Below are positions 51,903-59,189 of a stretch of 64,000 nt of DNA, in pieces. Positions within the stretch are counted from its first letter, which is position 1, and every line of letters starts with the position of its first letter. A program made the translations under genes and the position numbers. The DNA comes from Stutzerimonas stutzeri (GTDB lineage Bacteria > Pseudomonadota > Gammaproteobacteria > Pseudomonadales > Pseudomonadaceae). The notes below the pieces were generated by a model that saw nothing but the letters and a program-made list of their open reading frames with translations, was not told the DNA's origin and searched no databases. The stretch lies in assembly GCF_038561965.1 (NCBI RefSeq), contig NZ_CP139348.1, positions 1 through 64,000 of the forward strand, written 5' to 3'.

Positions 51903-53228
51903 TCATCCCGCCTTGCGGATGCCGTCGGCGAGCAGCGCAACCATCTGCTCGATATCGGTCTTCTCGACGATCAGCGCCGGCGACAGGGCAATGGTATCGC
52001 CGCTGGCGCGCACCAGCAGGCCTTTCTCGAAGCACTCACGGAACACTCCGTAGCCACGCTTGCCGACGCCATCGGCATGGGCGGCGAACTGGATGCCGGC
52101 GACCAGGCCGACCGTGCGAATGTCGATCACGTTGGGCAGGTCTCTGAGGCTGAACAGCGCCTCCTGCCAGTAAGGTTCGAGGTCGATGGCCTTCTGGAAC
52201 AGGTTCTCCTGCTGATAGATCTCCTGCGTTGCCAGCGCCGCTGCGCAGGCCACCGGGTGCCCGGAATAGGTGTAGCCGTGGAAGAACTCGATGACGCTTT
52301 CCGGGCCCTTCATGAAGGCATCGAACAGGTGGTCGGCGACCAGCACCGCACCCATCGGGATCGCGCCGTTGGTCAAGCCCTTGGCGCAGGTGAGGATGTC
52401 CGGCGTCACGCCCCAGCGCTGGGCGGCGAAGGCCTCGCCGACCCGACCGAAGCCGGTGATGACTTCATCGAAGATCAGCAGGATGCCGTGCTTGGCAGTG
52501 ATCTCGCGCAGCCGTTGCAGGTAGCCCACGGGCGGAAGGATCACGCCGGCCGAGCCGGACATCGGTTCGACGATTACCGCGGCGATGTTCTCCGCGCCGT
52601 GCAACGTCACCAGCCGCTCCAGCTCATCGGCCCGTTCAACGCCATGTTGCGGCAGACCCTTGCTGAAGGCGTTGCGCTGCAGATCGAGGGTGTGCGGCAG
52701 ATGGTCGACGCCCGGCAGCATCGGCCCGAAGGCGCGGCGGTTGTTGGCCATGCCGCCCACCGACATGCCGCCGAAACCGACGCCGTGGTAGGCCAGCTCG
52801 CGGCCGATCAGCCGTGTGCGCGAGCTCTGACCGATGGCGCGCTGATAGGCCAGCGCGATCTTCAGCGCGGTATCTGCCGATTCAGAGCCGGAGTTGGTGA
52901 AAAACACCCGGTTCAGGCCCTCGGGGCTGATACTCGCGAGCTTTTCGGCCAGCTCGAAAGGCAGCGGGTGGCCCATCTGGAAGGTCGGAGCAAAGTCCAT
53001 CTTGGCAATCTGCCGGCTTACCGCCTCGCTGATCTCGCGGCGTCCGTGGCCGGCATTGCAGCACCAGAGGCCGGCCGTGCCGTCGAGCACCTTGCCGCCG
53101 TCACTCGCCGTGTAATACATGCCCTCGGCACTTTCCAGCAGGCGCGGACTGGCCTTGAACTGGCGGTTGGCGGTGAAGGGCATCCAGAAGTGATCGGGCG
53201 AGGTATTTGGATTGAAATCCTGAGACAT
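51903..53228 (-). CDS. bauA: omega-amino acid--pyruvate aminotransferase (BauA type)
   Basis: A class III PLP-dependent aminotransferase, 441 aa, that transfers amino groups of beta-alanine or other omega-amines to pyruvate. PLP motifs: FTNSGSESADTALKIAL (phosphate-binding), IFDEVITGFGRVGEAFA, and the Schiff-base Lys in CAKGLTNGAIPMGAV near 290. The opening block HFWMPFTANRQFK is typical of the BauA subgroup. It is divergent from the aldehyde dehydrogenase gene, as expected for a diamine/omega-amino-acid pathway. Confidence 0.88.
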   Translation of the reverse strand: MSQDFNPNTSPDHFWMPFTANRQFKASPRLLESAEGMYYTASDGGKVLDGTAGLWCCNAGHGRREISEAVSRQIAKMDFAPTFQMGHPLPFELAEKLASISPEGLNRVFFTNSGSESADTALKIALAYQRAIGQSSRTRLIGRELAYHGVGFGGMSVGGMANNRRAFGPMLPGVDHLPHTLDLQRNAFSKGLPQHGVERADELERLVTLHGAENIAAVIVEPMSGSAGVILPPVGYLQRLREITAKHGILLIFDEVITGFGRVGEAFAAQRWGVTPDILTCAKGLTNGAIPMGAVLVADHLFDAFMKGPESVIEFFHGYTYSGHPVACAAALATQEIYQQENLFQKAIDLEPYWQEALFSLRDLPNVIDIRTVGLVAGIQFAAHADGVGKRGYGVFRECFEKGLLVRASGDTIALSPALIVEKTDIEQMVALLADGIRKAG

Positions 53229-53415
53229 GGGGCGGGCTCCGGGGGCGAGCGGCTATGCTGCGGCGGTGCCGCAGCGTTTTGATCGAGTCTATGTTTAATA
53301 AAACGAACAAAACAAGGCGATTAGCCGGCCGTTCGTAAAAAATATTGATAGGGTCCGCGCCGCTGGTTTAGGGTGCTTTTTCCACATCCCGATGACCTGA
53401 CAGAGAGGATTCACC

Positions 53416-54909
53416 ATGCCCACCCTGACCCTCGCCGACTGGCAACAGCGTGCCCGTGATCTGCGCATCGAAGGTCGCGCCTTTATCCAGGGTGAGCATT
53501 GCGCCGCGGCTGACAGCGGCCAGTTCGACTGCATCAGTCCGGTGGACGGGCGTGTGCTGACGCAGGTCGCCAGCTGCGACCAGGCGGATGCCGACCGCGC
53601 CGTGGCCAGCGCCCGCGCGGCTTTCGACGCCGGTAGCTGGGCGAAACTGGCACCGGCCAAGCGCAAAGCGGTGCTGATCCGCTTCGCCGATCTGCTGGAG
53701 GCGCATGGTGAGGAGCTGGCGCTGCTGGAAACCCTCGACATGGGCAAGCCAATCGGCGACTCGTTGGCGGTGGACATTCCTGGCGCGGCGCGGGCGCTGC
53801 GCTGGAGCGGCGAGGCGATCGACAAGATTTACGACGAAGTAGCGGCCACACCGCATGACCAGCTCGGCCTGGTCACCCGCGAGCCGGTTGGCGTGGTGGC
53901 GGCCATCGTGCCGTGGAATTTCCCGCTGATGATGGCCTGCTGGAAACTCGGCCCGGCGCTGGCCACCGGCAACTCGGTGGTGCTCAAGCCGTCCGAGAAG
54001 TCGCCGCTGACCGCGATCCGCATTGCCCAGCTGGCGATCGAGGCTGGCATTCCGGCCGGCGTGCTTAACGTGCTACCCGGCTACGGCCACACCGTCGGCA
54101 AGGCGTTGGCGCTGCACATGGATGTCGACACGCTGGTCTTCACCGGCTCCACCCGGGTCGCCAAGCAGCTGATGATCTATGCCGGCGAATCGAACATGAA
54201 GCGCGTCTGGCTTGAGGCCGGCGGCAAGAGCCCGAACATCGTTTTCGCCGACGCACCCGATCTCGAGGCGGCAGCGCAGGCGGCCGCTGGCGCCATCGCC
54301 TTTAACCAGGGCGAGGTCTGCACCGCGGGCTCGCGCCTGCTGGTGGAGCGTTCGATCAGGGAGCGCTTCCTACCCATGGTGGTCGAGGCGCTCAAGGGCT
54401 GGAAACCGGGCAATCCACTGGACCCGGCTACCAACGTCGGCGCGCTGGTCGATACTCAACAGCTGAACACCGTGCTCGGCTACATCGACGCCGGCCGCGA
54501 AGCGGGTGCGCAGGTGCTGATCGGCGGCCAGCGTACGCTGGAGGAAACCGGCGGGCTGTATGTCGAGCCGACCATCTTCGATGGCGTCGACAATGCGATG
54601 AAGATCGCTCAGGAAGAAATCTTCGGCCCGGTGCTGTCGGTGATCACCTTCGACAGCGCGGAAGAAGCGGTCACGATCGCCAACGACACGCCTTACGGTC
54701 TGGCCGCGGCCGTGTGGACCGCCGACCTGTCCAAGGCGCACCGCACCGCGCGGGCGCTGCGTGCCGGGAGCGTGTGGGTCAACCAGTACGACGGCGGCGA
54801 CATGACCGCACCGTTCGGTGGCTTCAAGCAGTCCGGCAATGGCCGTGACAAGTCGCTGCACGCCTTCGACAAGTACACCGAGCTGAAGGCGACATGGATC
54901 AAGCTGTAG
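53416..54909 (+). CDS. kauB: aminoaldehyde dehydrogenase (KauB/PuuC type)
   Basis: An NAD(P)-dependent aldehyde dehydrogenase of 497 aa that oxidises aminoaldehydes from polyamine or omega-amine breakdown. The NAD region is VPWNFPLMMACWKLGPALA and FTGSTRVAKQL; the catalytic Glu is in LEAGGKSPN and the nucleophile Cys in NQGEVCTAGSR. An ATG at 53416 with AGAGGA upstream sets the start. Paired divergently with bauA. The exact aldehyde is an inference from the neighbour. Confidence 0.88.
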   Translation: MPTLTLADWQQRARDLRIEGRAFIQGEHCAAADSGQFDCISPVDGRVLTQVASCDQADADRAVASARAAFDAGSWAKLAPAKRKAVLIRFADLLEAHGEELALLETLDMGKPIGDSLAVDIPGAARALRWSGEAIDKIYDEVAATPHDQLGLVTREPVGVVAAIVPWNFPLMMACWKLGPALATGNSVVLKPSEKSPLTAIRIAQLAIEAGIPAGVLNVLPGYGHTVGKALALHMDVDTLVFTGSTRVAKQLMIYAGESNMKRVWLEAGGKSPNIVFADAPDLEAAAQAAAGAIAFNQGEVCTAGSRLLVERSIRERFLPMVVEALKGWKPGNPLDPATNVGALVDTQQLNTVLGYIDAGREAGAQVLIGGQRTLEETGGLYVEPTIFDGVDNAMKIAQEEIFGPVLSVITFDSAEEAVTIANDTPYGLAAAVWTADLSKAHRTARALRAGSVWVNQYDGGDMTAPFGGFKQSGNGRDKSLHAFDKYTELKATWIKL

Positions 54910-54956
54910 CGGCAGTGCGTCGGGGGTGCCGCATTCACCTCCACCTCAGCACCGCC

Positions 54957-55130
54957 ACGGTGGATCGGTGAAGCGTGATCCACCCTACGGGCTGTGTTTC
55001 ATCGAAGCTTTGGTAAGCCGACCGCGCGCCGGTGAATGGCGCGCCTTATTCATCCGGCACCGAGTTCGTAGGGTGGATATCGCCTTTTACATCCACCACA
55101 GCCCCGCATGGTGAATCGGCGAAAAGCCGA
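54957..55130. repeat. cluster of short palindromes (GGTGGAT/ATCCACC family)
   Basis: Several hairpins are packed in the 246-base gap after kauB. GGTGGATC/GATCCACC lies at 54959-54984 and GGTGGAT/ATCCACC at 55072-55097, and the two units are inverted copies of each other, both flanked by GTAGGG/CCCTAC. An imperfect stem GGTGAAT...ATTCATCC lies at 55031-55055 and TCGGC/GCCGA at 55116-55130. This pattern recalls repetitive extragenic palindromes of Pseudomonas. Confidence 0.6.
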
Positions 55131-55155
55131 GGCTCGTACCGCATGAGCCCGCTTC

Positions 55156-56556
55156 CTACTGTCCCCAGCTGCCGCTGCGGCGCATGGCGCCCCAGTGGTG
55201 CTTGCGCCGGGAGAACCATTGCCAGAGGCCGCGGCAGCGCCACAGGGTGTTGAGCTGGCGGTAGCCGAAGTTTTCCAGCACGGCCATCAGGAACAGCTGC
55301 AGCATGTCGCGGCGACGGTTATAGACGCGAAAGGACATGGCTTCCAGCAGCAGGCCGTTGACCGACAACAGGATGCCCATGCCGATCGCCACCAGCAGAA
55401 ACGCCGCCAGCGCCGCGTAGGAAACTGCACCGAAGGCGAACCCTGTGAGCATGAAGGCGTAGCCCACCAGTTCGATCAGCGGGCCGATCCATTCGAACAA
55501 CGCCATGAACGGCCAGGCCAGCCAACCCGGTGTACCGCCGCGCAGGCTGAAGGCCAGACGGGTATGACGGCCGAGGCTTTCAGCCAGGCCGCGCTGCCAG
55601 CGGCTGCGCTGGCGCCCCAGGGTGCCGAGGTCTTCCGGGCACTCCGTCCAGCAGATCGGGTCGGGCAGATAGCGGATGCGGTAGGGGATGCGCTTCTCGC
55701 GGTGATAACGGTGCAGGCGCACCACCAGTTCCATGTCTTCGCCAACGGTGTCGGTGCGATAGCCGCCGACAGCCATTACCCGTTCGCGATCGAACAGGCC
55801 GAATGCGCCGGAAATGATCAGCACTGCGTTCAGCGGCGACCAGCCAAGGCGGCCGAAGAGAAATGCGCGCAGATATTCGACGATCTGGAAGCGCGCCAGC
55901 CAGTTGCTCGGCAGGCCGGCCTGGATGAGAAAGCCGCCGCGAACCTGGGAGCCATTGGCAATACGCACGGTGCCGCCCGCGGCAATGGTGCGCTCGTCTT
56001 CGAGAAAGGGCTGCACCACGCGCAACAGGCTGTCGCGCTGCAGGATCGAGTCGGCGTCGACCCCGCAGAACAGGCCGTAGCGGGCGGCGTTGATGCCTGC
56101 GTTGAGTGCGTCCGCCTTGCCGCCGTTGGCCTTGTCGACCACACGCAGATTGGCGTAGCGGCGTGAACGATAGATCGCCGCCACCGGTTGGTGCGCTACC
56201 GCCTGGCGCAACGGCTCGGGGTGCGGCACCAGGTCGAACTCCTCGATCAGCACGGCGAGGGTGTTGTCCTTCGAGCCGTCATTGATCACCACGATCTCGA
56301 ATTCGGGGTACTGCAACTGCAGCATCGAGCGCACCGAGGTGCGGATAGTCGCTTCCTCGTTGAACGCCGGCATCAGCACCGATACCGGCGGTTCAACCCC
56401 CAGGTAGGGTGCCACCTCACCGATCTCGGCACGTTGCCGGATGTAGCCCATCAGGCTTGCCATCGACAGCACGTTGAGCAGCAGGTACATGCCGTTGAGC
56501 AGCAGGAAGTAAAGGATGAATGCGACCTGCAACCACCACAGCCAATCAACGGTCAC
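55156..56556 (-). CDS. processive family-2 glycosyltransferase
   Basis: A 466 aa membrane glycosyltransferase, from the GTG at 56556 which overlaps the HEAT gene stop by four bases and has GGAGG upstream. An N-terminal helix is followed by the GT-A domain: VSVLMPAFNEE, VINDGSKDN, GVDADS, GEDMEL and the processive motif QRSRWQRG. Two or more membrane helices follow near the C-terminus. This is the plan of PgaC, HyaD and NfrB-like enzymes that polymerise and push out a polysaccharide. The sugar is unknown. Confidence 0.85.
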   Translation of the reverse strand: MTVDWLWWLQVAFILYFLLLNGMYLLLNVLSMASLMGYIRQRAEIGEVAPYLGVEPPVSVLMPAFNEEATIRTSVRSMLQLQYPEFEIVVINDGSKDNTLAVLIEEFDLVPHPEPLRQAVAHQPVAAIYRSRRYANLRVVDKANGGKADALNAGINAARYGLFCGVDADSILQRDSLLRVVQPFLEDERTIAAGGTVRIANGSQVRGGFLIQAGLPSNWLARFQIVEYLRAFLFGRLGWSPLNAVLIISGAFGLFDRERVMAVGGYRTDTVGEDMELVVRLHRYHREKRIPYRIRYLPDPICWTECPEDLGTLGRQRSRWQRGLAESLGRHTRLAFSLRGGTPGWLAWPFMALFEWIGPLIELVGYAFMLTGFAFGAVSYAALAAFLLVAIGMGILLSVNGLLLEAMSFRVYNRRRDMLQLFLMAVLENFGYRQLNTLWRCRGLWQWFSRRKHHWGAMRRSGSWGQ

Positions 56557-57590
56557 CGGCGTACCTCCGCAATCGCGCGGCGCAGGGCATCTTTGCCGTA
56601 GCGGTCCTGAACCTGCTCCAGCAGCTGCTGCAGCGTGTCGGGGGAGGCGCCGGGCATGGTCGCCAGGCTGTCGGCTGCGGCCTGCCGCACCCACCAGCTA
56701 GAGTCCGACAACAGCGGCACGAACAGTTCGCGGTCATCGCTGCGCGCTTGTTTGTGCAGCGCCTGGAGCGCGGCCAGGCGTACGTCCGCCTGCTGGTGCT
56801 GCAGGGCTCGCAGGAGTCGACCGCGGTCGCGCGGGTCGCCGAGTTCGCTGAGGCAGCGCAGGGCGACCTGTAGCTGCTCGGCCGGCGCCTGTTCATCCAG
56901 TCGCGCCCGCGCCCAGGGGGCGGCATGTCGCGGGTCGCCATAGATCAGCAGGCTGATCAGGCGCTCACGCCGAGGGTTGTCGGAACTCGCCAGTACGATC
57001 AGCAAGGGGGTGGTCACCGCGTGTTCACCGGCTTGCCGGCAGAGGCTGACCAGGCGGGGCAGTGCCCAGTCGGGGCGCTCGACCGCCGCCGGCAGAATCA
57101 GCTGCATGGCTTTGGCTGGGTTGATCGCGACGAGCGTATGAGCCGCGGCCAGCGCGACGATGGAGTTGCGGCTGAGCAGCAGTGGCTGTACCGCATCCCA
57201 GTGCGCCGGGTCGGCGAGGTGACGCAGGCAGGTCAGGCCGATCAGCTTGCTGCGCACCTGACCGCGCAGCAGACTCAACGCATGGCGATCCATGCCGAGC
57301 GCTACCAGTGCACGGTTCATGCGCTCGCGGGCAGCCCCGCGCAACTGCAATTGCGCACGGTTCCACTGCAGCAGGAACCAGAGCTGACGTCGGCGCGGCA
57401 ACGGCACATCGGTCGAAGGAAGTTCGTCGCTGAGGCTGCACAGCGCGAAGAAGGGCCGCCACTGTTCGTTGAACTGTCGCCGACGCACGGCTCGGCGTCT
57501 GGACAGCTCACCGAGCAGCAACACTTGCAGCAACACCAGCAGCGTCAGCGCACCGAGACCGAAGGCGCAGTAGAGCGCCATTTGCAGCAT
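56553..57590 (-). CDS. membrane-anchored HEAT-repeat protein
   Basis: A 345 aa protein with an N-terminal membrane helix (LYCAFGLGALTLLVLLQVLL) and an Arg-rich stretch, then HEAT-like helical repeats, for example ALRCLSELGDPRDRGRLLRA and VRQAAADSLATMPG. ATG 57590 with GAGG six bases upstream is preferred; ATG 57677 would add 29 residues and overlap the upstream gene by 11 bases. HEAT repeats bind proteins, so it may scaffold the adjoining glycosyltransferase, to which it is coupled. No enzyme motif. Confidence 0.78.
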   Translation of the reverse strand: MLQMALYCAFGLGALTLLVLLQVLLLGELSRRRAVRRRQFNEQWRPFFALCSLSDELPSTDVPLPRRRQLWFLLQWNRAQLQLRGAARERMNRALVALGMDRHALSLLRGQVRSKLIGLTCLRHLADPAHWDAVQPLLLSRNSIVALAAAHTLVAINPAKAMQLILPAAVERPDWALPRLVSLCRQAGEHAVTTPLLIVLASSDNPRRERLISLLIYGDPRHAAPWARARLDEQAPAEQLQVALRCLSELGDPRDRGRLLRALQHQQADVRLAALQALHKQARSDDRELFVPLLSDSSWWVRQAAADSLATMPGASPDTLQQLLEQVQDRYGKDALRRAIAEVRR

Positions 57591-57666
57591 GGTGTCCTCG
57601 GGCCAGAGCTTGACCCAGACGCGCCCGGCAGCTTCGCATAGCCACGGAGGACAGGTCGTCAGCCAT

Positions 57667-58803
57667 TCAGAACGCATGACGCAGGCCGATCTGCAGCCAT
57701 TGGCGATCGTAGTAGCTGCCCTGCTGGTGATGACCGATCTCCCAGCTCAGCGCCCAACGACTGTCGAGCCAGTGCCGACCCTGCAGGCTGACGGCACGCA
57801 CATCGCTGGTGATCAGCTGCTGTTCTTCCACGGCTTCTTCCTCGCCCACTGTCAGGCGCAGACCGGCGTAGCTCAGGCCCTGGTAGTAGTAGTCCAGCGC
57901 AAGGTCATGGCCGACCGGCGTGCCGGCATTGGCCACATCGGTGACATTCAGCGTGTAGCCGGCGCGCCAGGCGCCCCAGTAACGCTCGGCACTCAGGGCA
58001 AGCCGATCGACCCGGGTGGTTTCGTACTCGGTGCGACGGATGCTGGCAGCACCTAGATAGCCGTCGGGCAGGCGTCGCTGCAGGCGCAGGTCGGCGTGCC
58101 ACTCGGGAAGGAAATACGGAGAGGGCTGATAACCAAGCTCGGATTGCAGGGTCCAGTTCTCGTCCAGTGAAATCACCGTGCCGGCCTCGACACCTTCGTC
58201 CCACTCGCCGAAGCGTTGTTCGCGCAGGAGCGCGCCGTACCAGCCGATGCGCTCCGGCTGGGTCGAGGTGTAGTCCAGGCGCTGACTGCGCCAGTTGTCG
58301 AAACCGTTGTCGAGCCAATCCTGGCGGGCCGAGATTTCCAGCTCATGGCGGCGCTTGGTTGCCGCGTCGGTAACCGGGACCGGCGCAGATGCGGTAGTGG
58401 GGACGGTCAGAGCAGAGCGGGCCTGTAGGATGACCTGCTGCACCTCGACGTAATCCGGCGCGAGCTGAGCTGCCCGTTCCAGTGATATCAGCGCGCGCTG
58501 CGGACGTCCCGCCCAGAGCAGCGCCTGGCCTTGGCCGAGCAGATAGTCGGCGTTGTCCGGTTGCCGCTGCAGCAGGTGAGCATAGATCGGCAGCGCCTGT
58601 TCGGGTCGGCCTTGCCAGCTCAATACGCGGGCAAGCAGGAACTGCGCATCCTGGTCGTCCGGCTGCTCTGTCAGATGGGCATGCAGCGTGGCTTCTGCGG
58701 CACCCAGTTGCTGTGCCTGGATCTGGCGCTCGGCGGTGGCGACGTCCGCGACCGCGACGGTGCATGGCATCGCCAGGGCGAGCAACAGGACCACTCGCCT
58801 CAT
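57667..58803 (-). CDS. TPR-containing YaiO-type outer-membrane beta-barrel protein
   Basis: A 378 aa exported protein starting at ATG 58803, which overlaps the response regulator stop by four bases. After a signal peptide ending at AVADV there are two to three TPR units (AQFLLARVLSWQGRPEQALPIY, quoted in part, and the next repeat), then from about 150 a YaiO-like barrel rich in alternating aromatic residues, ending WLQIGLRHAF with a terminal Phe. The TPR-plus-barrel plan resembles PgaA/AlgK-AlgE type export pores. Likely the outer-membrane exit of the polysaccharide. Confidence 0.82.
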   Translation of the reverse strand: MRRVVLLLALAMPCTVAVADVATAERQIQAQQLGAAEATLHAHLTEQPDDQDAQFLLARVLSWQGRPEQALPIYAHLLQRQPDNADYLLGQGQALLWAGRPQRALISLERAAQLAPDYVEVQQVILQARSALTVPTTASAPVPVTDAATKRRHELEISARQDWLDNGFDNWRSQRLDYTSTQPERIGWYGALLREQRFGEWDEGVEAGTVISLDENWTLQSELGYQPSPYFLPEWHADLRLQRRLPDGYLGAASIRRTEYETTRVDRLALSAERYWGAWRAGYTLNVTDVANAGTPVGHDLALDYYYQGLSYAGLRLTVGEEEAVEEQQLITSDVRAVSLQGRHWLDSRWALSWEIGHHQQGSYYDRQWLQIGLRHAF

Positions 58804-59189
58804 CGACGGCCTCGCAGCAGTCTGCGGATGCGCGCCAGCAGCTCTTCGGGTTGGAAGGGTTTGGTCACGTAGTCGTCCGCGCCCAGTTCCAGTGCGCGGA
58901 CGATATCGACCTCGCGTGCCTTGGCTGTGAGCATCAACACCGGGACGCTCTCCCAACCGGGCTGCGCGCGTAGACGCTCGATGAGTTCGAGCCCGTCGTG
59001 ATAGGGCAGCATGATGTCCATCAGCGTCAGGTCTGGCGGCTCTGCCTGAGCGAAATGCTCGAGGGCCTGGCGGCCGTCGGCGGCGTGATCGACGATGAAT
59101 CCGTGCCGTTCGAGCATGTAGCGGATGAGAAAGGCGATGTCTTCTTCGTCTTCCACCATGAGGATGCGTTTGCTGCCGGATTCGCTCAT
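58800..59189 (-). CDS. single-domain response regulator (receiver only)
   Basis: A CheY-like 129 aa receiver. The acidic pocket is VEDEED, the phospho-acceptor Asp lies in LTLMDIMLPYHDG and the conserved Lys in VTKPFQPEE. No output domain, so it must act by binding a partner. Its start overlaps the hybrid kinase stop by four bases; it is probably phosphorylated by that kinase. Confidence 0.92.
   Translation of the reverse strand: MSESGSKRILMVEDEEDIAFLIRYMLERHGFIVDHAADGRQALEHFAQAEPPDLTLMDIMLPYHDGLELIERLRAQPGWESVPVLMLTAKAREVDIVRALELGADDYVTKPFQPEELLARIRRLLRGRR

Noticed and set aside
51828..53282. 484-codon plus-strand frame opposite bauA
   Set aside because: Antisense shadow of a conserved aminotransferase.
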